IMG/VR virus record: IMGVR_UViG_3300050821_010849
Location: 1-32,697 of that record
Origin: a virus
Direction: 5' to 3' (one strand)
DNA: 32,697 nucleotides
The notes beneath the pieces are model-generated. The model was given only the letters and a program-made list of their open reading frames with translations. It searched no databases and had not been told where the DNA came from. Each line of letters begins with the position of its first letter. The first letter of the stretch is position 1. The position numbers and the translations under genes were made by a program. Shown here one piece after another: positions 1 to 6,586 of this stretch.

Positions 1-1686
1 GGGGCGATAGTAATAGAGGCAGCTTCCATCCGGGCAATGAGCGACAAGCCATCCTCCCTCAACCCGATACTCAATTCCCGCCGCATCAAACATTCTTCCG
101 GGGTTTTGCACTGCCGAGAGTGCGGCATCTTGCAAGTCCCGCCATAGACCAGGCACTTCAGGGGCCCAATCATTTCGATAGGCATCTACCACTCCTTTGG
201 CAAACTTCGGAGTGTCTTTAGGGCAGTATCGGTTTCGAAACTTATCCCAACCCATCTGGAAGCCGCAGCCTAATACGGTATTCTTGCCTGTCTGGCGCTT
301 CTCGACATCGGCCTTGGTCAAGGTTCCGGGTTCAGTGTGGTAGATGACGCTGGCCATATCGAGGTAAACGTCATGACCCGAGACCATAAGGGCAATTTTG
401 TCCCGCTGACCCGCGATAGCGAGAACGAGACGAGCCTCGATATTTGACCAGTCGCCGATGAGAAACACATGGCCGTGCCGACTGACAACTGTATGCCGAA
501 GGGCAGATGCCAGGACCTCGATCGGATGGGCGGCAGACCCGTCATCTTTAACTAATCCCAACGCGACCACGCTCTCTCGATCGCCCGTCGTAACTGCTTT
601 CGCCAGCAGCTCAGCGTCGGGGCTTCCACCCTCTCTTCTTCGGACAATTCCTCGGGGCATGTTGTGGGGGTTGAGGAGGCGTCCAGCCCATCTTCCTGTA
701 CCAGCTCCGTGGTACTGCAGAAGACGAAAGATCCTACCATCCGAATCGATACACTTTTCCATTCGAGCGTACTTCGTGATTGAAGAGCTTCCAATAAGTG
801 CTCTAATAATAAGCGCTCGTGTGACGTTTGAGGGCAGAGCAGCAATTCCATTCCCAATGTCCCCCATTCTTCCGCCGTTACCCGCATCGTCAAAATCTCC
901 TATTAGATCAGTAAGGGTCTCCTTGCGGAGATCCGGTATCTCAACACCCTGATTACGTACCCAGTCCAGTACCTTATCGCGTTGGGTTGGATTTACTCCG
1001 GTGATCTCTCGGAACTCTTCGACAAGTCTAGGGGCAACATCGTGATAGATACCAATAGCACCCCGCACCATTTGCAGATCAAAGCGAAGTCCCCGTTCAT
1101 TAATTTCCTGGTCAAGATTCCAGACACGCTGTTCCGCAGGGGGCAAGTATCCAAGGAGTTCATGCACTGCAACTTCATCAGCTACGTCCTTTAGGCAGTA
1201 TGCGTATACACGCTGCATCAACTCCGGCGTACGCTTGGGCAGATACCCTTTGCGATCGTACCGGCTGAGGGAAAGAACAAGCTTATTTCCCTTCATATCC
1301 TTCCCCGGTAAGCCCAATGCCAAGAGCAGCTTTTCGAGCTTACCGGGGAGCCCCCTATAGAATGCAATGGCCATCGTGTCATGCCAGCGATGGTTCGGCA
1401 CGTCCGGGAAGCCATACTCGGGGACCATGATGTTCCGCCAGATGTCTTTCTCAAACCCTACGTTATGAGCAATAAACACAACGCTGTGATTGCAACCCAA
1501 ATTGTAAAGCCAATGATTAGTGCTGAGGTCAGAGGGACGCCAGAGTTTGGTTGTTCCACCAGCATTTACTCCTAGACAGAGGATTTCAGTAGCCCAGTGT
1601 TTCGAGTAGACTGTGGACCCCACCTCAGAAAGATCCAAAATGGGGTTCGCAGTCTCAAAGTCGAGCACAAGCTCGTTTGGACGCAT
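1..1686 (-). CDS. Family A DNA polymerase with 3'-5' exonuclease domain (3' end outside window)
   Basis: Replicative phage DNA polymerase that copies the phage genome. 562 codons are visible and the frame runs open off the left edge. The N-terminus carries a DEDDy proofreading exonuclease: Exo I LDFET (D9, E11), Exo II HNVGFEKD (D81) and Exo III YCLKD (Y163, D167). The polymerase domain has motif A, GDWSNIEAR (D412, E417), and motif B, with R464, K468 and a Gly/Phe stretch to about residue 476. Motif C (HDE) should lie beyond the window. The ATG at 1686 is 5 nt after the stop of the SSB gene and has no clear Shine-Dalgarno, so it is probably translationally coupled. Its neighbours (SSB, DUF2800 nuclease) fit a self-contained replication operon. 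The family assignment is secure; the exact subfamily is not. Confidence 0.95.
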   Translation of the reverse strand, partial: MRPNELVLDFETANPILDLSEVGSTVYSKHWATEILCLGVNAGGTTKLWRPSDLSTNHWLYNLGCNHSVVFIAHNVGFEKDIWRNIMVPEYGFPDVPNHRWHDTMAIAFYRGLPGKLEKLLLALGLPGKDMKGNKLVLSLSRYDRKGYLPKRTPELMQRVYAYCLKDVADEVAVHELLGYLPPAEQRVWNLDQEINERGLRFDLQMVRGAIGIYHDVAPRLVEEFREITGVNPTQRDKVLDWVRNQGVEIPDLRKETLTDLIGDFDDAGNGGRMGDIGNGIAALPSNVTRALIIRALIGSSSITKYARMEKCIDSDGRIFRLLQYHGAGTGRWAGRLLNPHNMPRGIVRRREGGSPDAELLAKAVTTGDRESVVALGLVKDDGSAAHPIEVLASALRHTVVSRHGHVFLIGDWSNIEARLVLAIAGQRDKIALMVSGHDVYLDMASVIYHTEPGTLTKADVEKRQTGKNTVLGCGFQMGWDKFRNRYCPKDTPKFAKGVVDAYRNDWAPEVPGLWRDLQDAALSAVQNPGRMFDAAGIEYRVEGGWLVAHCPDGSCLYYYRP

Positions 1687-1691
1687 ACTAG

Positions 1692-2459
1692 CTAAAAGGG
1701 GATCTCATCATCCCAAAGTTGATCTTGTTTGGGGGCACCTTTGAGATGGCGCTGCACTTTATTAAAGAGACCAACAACTGTTGGATTGAACTCAGTAGTG
1801 GCACCGGCAACTACCGGGGGCTTATATGTGTACGCTCCAAGATCTGCTCGAGCCATGCCGATGCGCTCGCCTTCACCGGTGGCACAAACCTCGTTAACGT
1901 AAGCGGTAATTCCCCAGCTAGTAGCGCTGAAATCATATCCCTGGAACGAAACCTTTCCAAGCGCCATCATGCCGCGATAGAAATGCTTCTGAGCAGCTGC
2001 TCGAGCTGCCGCGTCGTCGAGCTGTTTAAATTCAATTTCCGACCCTTTTTGTACCGGAATAATCAAAGTAGGCGGATATATTTCTTGTGAAGATGTACGG
2101 AGTATAACTTTGCCGGCACAATGCTGTTCATAATCATCCTTCCACTCTTTACCGGCTCGTTCCATGGATCTACGTGAATTTTCAATATGAGCCTCACCAC
2201 TCAAGAAAGGCCAATGATAATCTTTGTGCGGCACCATACCTTGCAACGGCTGCTTCCGATCAGCTGCAACCTTGCCAAGCAGATCCTTAGCAACTGCAAG
2301 CATTGCCTCCAAGTCAGGGTCATTCTTCTCGATGATCCACTGTACCTGAAAATTCTTGCGGCTCTGGTCAGTCCCCTTAACAGCTCTAGGATTGAAGAGT
2401 TCGATCCAGTTGAGCATCTTTGGCCGAGCAGAAATCAGGAAAGGGATATTTTGTGCCAT
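1692..2459 (-). CDS. Single-stranded DNA-binding protein, gp2.5-like (DUF2815 family)
   Basis: Predicted ssDNA-binding protein of 255 residues working with the polymerase encoded directly downstream. Its C-terminus is acidic and ends in WDDEIPF. An acidic tail closing with an aromatic residue is the hallmark by which SSB and T7 gp2.5 contact replication partners. The body resembles the DUF2815 family, which commonly sits beside phage family A polymerases and DUF2800 proteins. The ATG at 2459 is chosen because GGAG lies 6 nt upstream; a longer frame would need the TTG at 2471. A structured leader lies just upstream. DUF2815 membership is recalled from sequence style, not computed. Confidence 0.8.
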   Translation of the reverse strand: MAQNIPFLISARPKMLNWIELFNPRAVKGTDQSRKNFQVQWIIEKNDPDLEAMLAVAKDLLGKVAADRKQPLQGMVPHKDYHWPFLSGEAHIENSRRSMERAGKEWKDDYEQHCAGKVILRTSSQEIYPPTLIIPVQKGSEIEFKQLDDAAARAAAQKHFYRGMMALGKVSFQGYDFSATSWGITAYVNEVCATGEGERIGMARADLGAYTYKPPVVAGATTEFNPTVVGLFNKVQRHLKGAPKQDQLWDDEIPF

Positions 2460-2471
2460 TTTGTACTCCAA

Positions 2472-2619
2472 AGGTTAAGGTTAGGTGCCGGCCACGACCT
2501 CGACAGAGGAGGAAAACGAGGTCTGCCGGCGGACGGGGTTTTCTACATGCACGGCACTCACCGTCTAATCCGTGTCCGCTCTACTGCGCTTAGCGCAACC
2601 CCAGCGGCAGGGGGATAGC
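2472..2619 (-). promoter_or_regulatory. Structured leader upstream of the SSB gene
   Basis: This is a 148-nt gap in an otherwise closely packed operon. It contains an imperfect inverted repeat: GCCGGC at 2487-2492 pairs with 2525-2530, and GACCTCG at 2496-2502 pairs with CGAGGTC at 2517-2523, leaving a 14-nt loop. On the transcribed strand the hairpin is followed by pyrimidine-rich CCTAACCTTAACCTT and then the SSB Shine-Dalgarno. There is no U-tract, so it is not a standard terminator. It could be a processing site or translational control element; the function is unknown. Confidence 0.4.
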
Positions 2620-2874
2620 CTAAAGAGATATCAGCCACGCGTAAACCAGCCCTAGAACAATCCCCAAAAACACCATCAACCCCAACCATCCCATATCACT
2701 CAAGAAAGGGCGATCATCCATTGGGAGTGGCCGGTCGATCCGCATCCTCTCTTCAGGAAAACCGGCAGCCTTAAAGTCCTCGTATTGCTCTGGGGTTACA
2801 ATCAACGGCGGCGGCTCGCCTTCACCACCAGAAGCCACCCAAGTTTCACGCACACGCTGCTCTAGTCTTGTCAT
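2620..2874 (-). CDS. Small single-span membrane protein, unknown function
   Basis: This 84-residue product has a soluble, charged N-terminal part containing a PPPLIVTPEQY stretch. It has one hydrophobic helix at about residues 61-83 (GWLGLMVFLGIVLGLVYAW), predicting a C-terminal membrane anchor with the N-terminus probably cytoplasmic. The ATG overlaps the stop of the DUF2800 gene as ATGA, so translation is probably coupled. I do not recognise the family. Membrane-tethered small proteins are common in early phage operons but nothing here fixes a role. Confidence 0.75.
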   Translation of the reverse strand: MTRLEQRVRETWVASGGEGEPPPLIVTPEQYEDFKAAGFPEERMRIDRPLPMDDRPFLSDMGWLGLMVFLGIVLGLVYAWLISL

Positions 2875-4031
2875 GGTTTGGCCCCAAGATAAGCTTGATA
2901 GTTGTCGACCGGCTTGTTTAGAGATACCGCTTTGCGCCTGTCGGATATCGGAGCGGTCGTGTACCCGTTATCCGGCGCTTCCGCCCAGATTTTAGTAAGT
3001 CTTTTTGCTCTAGCACCAAACTCGTTCTCAAGCTGGCTAGGGCTCTTCAGTGCCGGCATGGTATAGCGCTCGGGACCCAATACCGCCAGGGCATCCTCAG
3101 CACCGTCTTTCCACTGCCGAATTGCCTTAGCAGCCACCAGCTTTGATCCGGGCACTAGCTTTGTGGGGTCACGAATATTGCGGGCATGAACTTCGGCCTC
3201 GATCGCTGCAATCTTCATTTTCACGGTAGGCAAATAGCTGTATAGGGTGCCCAACTCCTCGTTGCTGTAGTTGGCCCCTGGCGCATACCGGTCCACGTTT
3301 ACCAACTGCTTAGCGATGGCGGGGCACTGTCGTTTACAGGGACAGAATCGACACCACTCACCAGGGTTCAATACCTTACTCTCAGGCCAAGGAGATCTCG
3401 GATCTGCCGCTTCCATTGCCGGAAATAGAACCGTATCAAACCAGCGCATCAGGTCCGGGACTTCTAGTTCGTCGCTTCGATCAGGACCATCTGGATGGAA
3501 TGCACGAGGTTGGCTAATGCGCAGGCGCACTCGGCGCACTTCGGGCAGGTCGAGAATGAAGCCAATTGCGTACATGCGCAGTTGGGGGTTCCCAACCGCA
3601 TCAACTGCAATACCCGCTCCATGTTTGTAATCGATAATCTCTGCTTCATCACCAGCAACGATTCCAACGTCAAGGGTTCCATAAAAAAGCTCGTGCAACT
3701 CGGGACGGTGCATTGGGTACTCAACAAAGATCGTTACCTCGCCGAAAGCCTGCTTGAAGACCTCGATGCGGCGACGTACCAGGTCGACGAAATCCTGCAT
3801 CGCCTGGACCTCGAGAAGGCTGAACTCACAGCCCCAGTCCTGTTCAAGAACCTCCCACACCTCGTGATAATTGCTCAGAGCGAAGGCAACGAGCTTATGA
3901 GCTGCAATGCCGTGGCGAGTGTATTCCGGCTCAATATTTGGGGGCTGGATCTTCTCCGCCAGGCGTATCGAACCGGGACAGTTGATGTACCGTTCCGCAG
4001 CCGATGCGCCCAGTGGAGAATGTTCTCGCAT
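2871..4031 (-). CDS. DUF2800 protein, Cas4/RecB-like PD-(D/E)XK nuclease
   Basis: Predicted DNA exonuclease of 386 residues. It has the layout of DUF2800 and related Cas4/AddB-type nucleases: an N-terminal cysteine (C18, in YINCPGS), a core with H45, D121 (GTLDVG) and D134-x-K136 (EIIDYKHG), then a C-terminal cluster CRFCPCKRQC (C227, C230, C232, C236). C18 plus three of the last four cysteines would bind an iron-sulphur cluster by analogy. Its position two genes from DNA polymerase suggests end-processing in replication or recombination. The ATG at 4031 lies 1 nt after the preceding stop, with no clear Shine-Dalgarno. The nuclease fold is well supported; the substrate is unknown. Confidence 0.85.
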   Translation of the reverse strand: MREHSPLGASAAERYINCPGSIRLAEKIQPPNIEPEYTRHGIAAHKLVAFALSNYHEVWEVLEQDWGCEFSLLEVQAMQDFVDLVRRRIEVFKQAFGEVTIFVEYPMHRPELHELFYGTLDVGIVAGDEAEIIDYKHGAGIAVDAVGNPQLRMYAIGFILDLPEVRRVRLRISQPRAFHPDGPDRSDELEVPDLMRWFDTVLFPAMEAADPRSPWPESKVLNPGEWCRFCPCKRQCPAIAKQLVNVDRYAPGANYSNEELGTLYSYLPTVKMKIAAIEAEVHARNIRDPTKLVPGSKLVAAKAIRQWKDGAEDALAVLGPERYTMPALKSPSQLENEFGARAKRLTKIWAEAPDNGYTTAPISDRRKAVSLNKPVDNYQAYLGAKP

Positions 4032-4032
4032 G

Positions 4033-4275
4033 TCAGAACTGCAGATATATCCGGGGTCGGCGATGGACGCTCAGAATTCCATCTTCCGTAATCTCAATAA
4101 TCATAGTCTGGCCGGGTAAGAGGAGCAACGGCTCCCCGTTCTCGTTTGGAGGGTTCAGGTTTGTATAGCTGCTATCATCGTCCCGGTTAGTACGAACCCA
4201 CACTTCAAGCGCTTTAACCCGCCGATCCTGTAGAAGTTTAACCATCAGATTAGGCCACGCAATCGACGTCGACAT
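4033..4275 (-). CDS. Hypothetical protein, 80 aa
   Basis: Small acidic/basic mixed protein with no recognised domain. Its ATG shares an A with the upstream stop (TAATG), and its own stop is 1 nt before the DUF2800 start. This puts it firmly in the replication operon with coupled translation. The second half (GQTMIIEITEDGILSVHRR) looks like short beta strands. No function is proposed. Confidence 0.7.
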   Translation of the reverse strand: MSTSIAWPNLMVKLLQDRRVKALEVWVRTNRDDDSSYTNLNPPNENGEPLLLLPGQTMIIEITEDGILSVHRRPRIYLQF

Positions 4276-4883
4276 TACAGTGTCTGCAGTTCAGCAAGGA
4301 ATCTAGCGCGCTGAGCCTGCGGAATCGAAGCTACGGCGCCGTCAGTGAAGTGCTGGATAATGCCTTGAATTGCAGCCTTGTTTTTGATCCGGTTATTTGT
4401 CTCGTTGCAAGCAGCGTTAAGCTCTTTGTCACTGATCTCTGCTACAGCCGGGCCCCAATCTTCAGGGGGATCATCTGCCAGCTGGGAGATATTACGGGGT
4501 TGAAGCGCTTGGATGCCTTCTTCGGAAGGCTCCGTAACATCAGCACCGTTCGCAGAGACTGAATACGCAGCTTGGGTAGCTGCCATCTCGGCTCTGGTAC
4601 GCCGATGGCGTTTCTGCGACTGAACGGGTACCGTACTCAGCTCAACAGCCTCGGTCTGCTCCAAACCGTCGATAATAACCTCGGGGGTGTGCTTGATCGT
4701 TACCACTGTGGCTAGAGCTTGTGCGAGCTGACGTACCGCTTGATGCCGTACCGCATCCATCAATGCATTGGGATCGTCGGTACCTTCAATAGTGTAATGG
4801 ACTTCAGCTTTAGCTTCCTTGTGGCTGTAGTCGCCGGTGTTGATACGGCGGACGATAGAGATACTTCCTGCTGTAATGGGCAT
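4275..4883 (-). CDS. Hypothetical early protein, 202 aa
   Basis: Unrecognised protein with two apparent parts. The N-terminal 75 residues contain a probable beta-hairpin (SISIVRRINTGDYSHKEAK) followed by a helix rich in Ala and Gln. After a Pro/Ser/Glu-rich linker with a basic patch (KRHRRTR) there is a helical C-terminus (SDKELNAACNETNNRIKNK onward). The ATG at 4883 has AGGAG 5 nt upstream, one of the strongest ribosome sites in this operon. This suggests higher expression than its coupled neighbours. An accessory replication or recombination role is plausible from context only. Confidence 0.75.
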   Translation of the reverse strand: MPITAGSISIVRRINTGDYSHKEAKAEVHYTIEGTDDPNALMDAVRHQAVRQLAQALATVVTIKHTPEVIIDGLEQTEAVELSTVPVQSQKRHRRTRAEMAATQAAYSVSANGADVTEPSEEGIQALQPRNISQLADDPPEDWGPAVAEISDKELNAACNETNNRIKNKAAIQGIIQHFTDGAVASIPQAQRARFLAELQTL

Positions 4884-4891
4884 TACTACTC

Positions 4892-5077
4892 CTAGTTTAG
4901 GACTCCGGACATTACTACCCCAACGCAGTCTTCAAGCGTTTGGATAAGCGCCTGTTGCTCAATTAGGGGAAAGGTTTTCTGCGACTGTAAATGTCGCAGT
5001 GCTTTGCTCACATACTGCTGGCACTGGTTTAGCTTTAAGATCGCCAAATATCGCTTCTCTTCTTCCGCCCTGGGCAT
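4892..5077 (-). CDS. Hypothetical helical protein, 61 aa
   Basis: Almost entirely helical small protein containing a KLNQCQQYVSKALRHLQSQK amphipathic stretch. The start overlaps the previous stop as TGATG and the stop lies 8 nt before the next ATG. No family is recognised. It is kept because of its tight operon fit on both sides. Confidence 0.6.
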   Translation of the reverse strand: MPRAEEEKRYLAILKLNQCQQYVSKALRHLQSQKTFPLIEQQALIQTLEDCVGVVMSGVLN

Positions 5078-5280
5078 CAGGAAACGGGCTCCTCTGTTGC
5101 GCGAGTACCGCCATGGGAGCCAACGTGAGACTCGACACCTTGGGGCATAATCTCCTCGCCTGGCGGATGCTGGTACAAGTGACCGTCCCGAAGGTACAGC
5201 TTAAGACCTAGGGAATTAACGATCTGTTGGGCCTTATTTTTGTCCATACTCCCGGCATAATGGAGTACTAGTTCAGGCAT
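5077..5280 (-). CDS. Hypothetical protein, 67 aa
   Basis: The start is set at the ATG at 5280, which has GGAG about 9 nt upstream and overlaps the preceding stop by 8 nt. A longer frame reaching 5373 would overlap the convincing upstream gene by 101 nt and is rejected. The product begins MPELVLHYAGSMDKNKAQQI and continues with a short helix and a DGHLYQH segment. The C-terminus is Gly/His/Thr-rich and probably disordered. No function is recognised. Confidence 0.6.
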   Translation of the reverse strand: MPELVLHYAGSMDKNKAQQIVNSLGLKLYLRDGHLYQHPPGEEIMPQGVESHVGSHGGTRATEEPVS

Positions 5281-5452
5281 CGCGTATTTCTCCACGCTCC
5301 CGATCTTTTCGCCGATCCATGCTGTTGTGAACGACGGCGCCGTTGTCGTCGACCGGTCGGCACCAACAATCACGAGTAGTCACGTGGGGTTTCAGGTCTT
5401 GATAGGGAACTACATGCTGCAGCCCATCATCAGCTTCTATAACCTGCCACAT
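5273..5452 (-). CDS. Hypothetical phage protein, 59 aa, with HVVPYQDLKPH and CWCRP motifs
   Basis: The pattern HVVPYQDLKPHVTTRDCWC followed later by VVHNSMDRR resembles a small phage protein I have seen often, in which an HVVP..DL..H segment precedes a Cys-x-Cys and a final HxxMDxR. I cannot name its function. The ATG at 5452 is preferred because it lies 1 nt after the upstream stop, the spacing used elsewhere in this operon. The longer frame to 5485 would need a TTG start inside the upstream gene. Confidence 0.7.
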   Translation of the reverse strand: MWQVIEADDGLQHVVPYQDLKPHVTTRDCWCRPVDDNGAVVHNSMDRRKDRERGEIRDA

Positions 5453-5453
5453 C

Positions 5454-6170
5454 TCAAGAGGCCGCTGCCCAAGTCGAATCTTCAATGAGCTCGTCAGCTC
5501 GGTCCTCGATCATTTGTAGCAAAGATTTACGCTCATCTGAAGTCATCTTTTTGACGAGAAGAAAAGTCCGATTAACAAGTCGCTGAGATGACTGTTCAGA
5601 CCGAGCGTGGGCTTGCATGACCCGCCGCTGCTGATCCTTTATAGCCGCTAAGCGCTGCTTTTCTTCGATCTTGGCAAGTTGATCGGCCGACAACTTTCTC
5701 TCGGGCCTCTCTTTCGGCTTTGGCTTGTAGGGCAGTGCGAGCTTTACAAAGCCTTTAGTAGTCGGAATACCGCTCTCCAGACGCTTTGATCGCTCGAGAG
5801 CCCCCTTGCTTGGGTCAACAAGGTATTCATTAAACTTCTTTTCGGGGATCAGCGCGATCAACTGCCACCATGAACGCTGATCCTTTGAGATCCGGCTGTA
5901 CCACTCGGGAAGCTCATGGTCATTCGACCGAGTCGAACCACCACGATTGCTGCCTTTTCGAGCCCCCGCACCGGGCCGAGATGAAAGACCCAACTTCTGA
6001 AGCTCGGTACCAATGAACCGTTCTGCCTTTAGCCGGGCTCGAGCGGCATGCCGCTCACCTTCGTAGTTGCCGGCAACATGCAATACCTCTTCGATCGCAG
6101 TAATTTTGCTGTGGGTCTCGACTGCCTCTTCAACCGATTTGGGCGTCTCAAACTGAACAATGTCACTCAT
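5454..6170 (-). CDS. Hypothetical DNA-associated phage protein, 238 aa
   Basis: Basic, mostly helical protein. The N-terminal 70 residues (KITAIEEVLHVAGNYEGE, then a run of helix ending ERFIGTELQKLG) resemble a helical domain found in phage and plasmid proteins linked to DNA methylases or regulators. A Gly/Ser/Arg linker follows (GARKGSNRGGSTRSNDHELP), then a segment with two tryptophans and a long charged helix. The ATG at 6170 has an AGGTAGGA ribosome site. The linker-coding DNA (5915-5943) contains a 29-bp hairpin sequence that recurs in the late region with its loop inverted. The role is unknown; nucleic-acid binding is an inference from charge. Confidence 0.75.
   Translation of the reverse strand: MSDIVQFETPKSVEEAVETHSKITAIEEVLHVAGNYEGERHAARARLKAERFIGTELQKLGLSSRPGAGARKGSNRGGSTRSNDHELPEWYSRISKDQRSWWQLIALIPEKKFNEYLVDPSKGALERSKRLESGIPTTKGFVKLALPYKPKPKERPERKLSADQLAKIEEKQRLAAIKDQQRRVMQAHARSEQSSQRLVNRTFLLVKKMTSDERKSLLQMIEDRADELIEDSTWAAAS
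5915..5943. repeat. Dispersed 29-bp hairpin repeat, copy 1 (loop CCGAG)
   Basis: Reads CATGGTCATTCGA, loop CCGAG, then TCGAACCACCA. The TTCGA/TCGAA arms (5 bp) and TGGT/ACCA outer pairs make a small hairpin. It lies inside the coding sequence of the 238-aa protein, encoding GGSTRSNDH on the minus strand. The second copy at 17961-17989 is identical except that its loop is the reverse complement, CTCGG. Confidence 0.9.
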
Positions 6171-6183
6171 TGGCTTTTCCTAC

Positions 6184-6444
6184 CTAAAGCTGAAATTTGG
6201 AAGTACTGCCGTAGCGCTTTTCACCCAGCGCTTTCAACATTGTGAGCTGGGTTTCAATAGTTTGGACCATTTTAGCGAACTGTTCGGGGGTCAGAGGATA
6301 CACATGGCTGTTAGAAACAGGAGCGTGAAGAATACGGAAACACTTAATGAGATTTTTCATACGAAGCTCCACAACCCGCTTTGTACGATCGGCGGGATCT
6401 TCGCCCTCTTTCGGGTCCGGCTCCCAGAGCTCGACTTCAGACAT
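6184..6444 (-). CDS. Hypothetical early protein, 86 aa (first gene of leftward operon)
   Basis: Acidic N-terminus (MSEVELWEPDPKEGEDPADR) followed by a predominantly helical body ending in a basic, Gly/Ser-containing tail. It is the first gene after the predicted leftward promoter at 6480-6508; AAAGG about 8 nt before the ATG serves as ribosome site. No family is recognised. Leading position in a replication operon would suit a regulator or host-takeover protein, but no motif supports this. Confidence 0.7.
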   Translation of the reverse strand: MSEVELWEPDPKEGEDPADRTKRVVELRMKNLIKCFRILHAPVSNSHVYPLTPEQFAKMVQTIETQLTMLKALGEKRYGSTSKFQL

Positions 6445-6479
6445 ATTTCACAAACCTTTCAAGCATTAGAATTTTTTGA

Positions 6480-6508
6480 AATATGCGATCGTACCGTACC
6501 GTTGTCAA
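6480..6508 (-). promoter_or_regulatory. Sigma70-type promoter for the leftward replication operon
   Basis: On the minus strand the -35 is TTGACA (6508-6503), a perfect match, then a 17-nt spacer, then CATATT (6485-6480), four of six matches to TATAAT. The spacer holds a GGTACGGTAC tandem pair next to a CGATCG palindrome, possible operator sequence. Transcription would start near 6473, giving a short leader before the ATG at 6444. Confidence 0.7.
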
Positions 6509-6526
6509 CAAAAATTATAAGATCTT

Positions 6527-6543
6527 GCACTCCACTGCAGTGC
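6527..6543. promoter_or_regulatory. Palindromic operator candidate in divergent intergenic region
   Basis: A perfect 10-bp palindrome CACTGCAGTG (6533-6542) is nested in a wider inverted pair, GCACT (6527-6531) and AGTGC (6539-6543). It lies between the leftward promoter and the primase-helicase ATG at 6587, where a repressor could control rightward transcription. A weak -35/-10 pair (TTGCAC, 17 nt, CATCAT) overlaps it. This is inference from position and symmetry. Confidence 0.35.
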
Positions 6544-6586
6544 GTACCATCATAGAAACCCCCTGTATCCTTCCTGTCGAGAGATC

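Noticed and set aside
458-952. 164-aa open frame on the plus strand
   Set aside because: Antisense to the DNA polymerase gene, whose exonuclease and polymerase motifs are in frame throughout; the plus-strand product is Pro/Ser/Arg-rich with no ribosome site.
3495-4091. 198-aa open frame on the plus strand
   Set aside because: Antisense shadow of the DUF2800 nuclease, which has clear catalytic and cysteine motifs.
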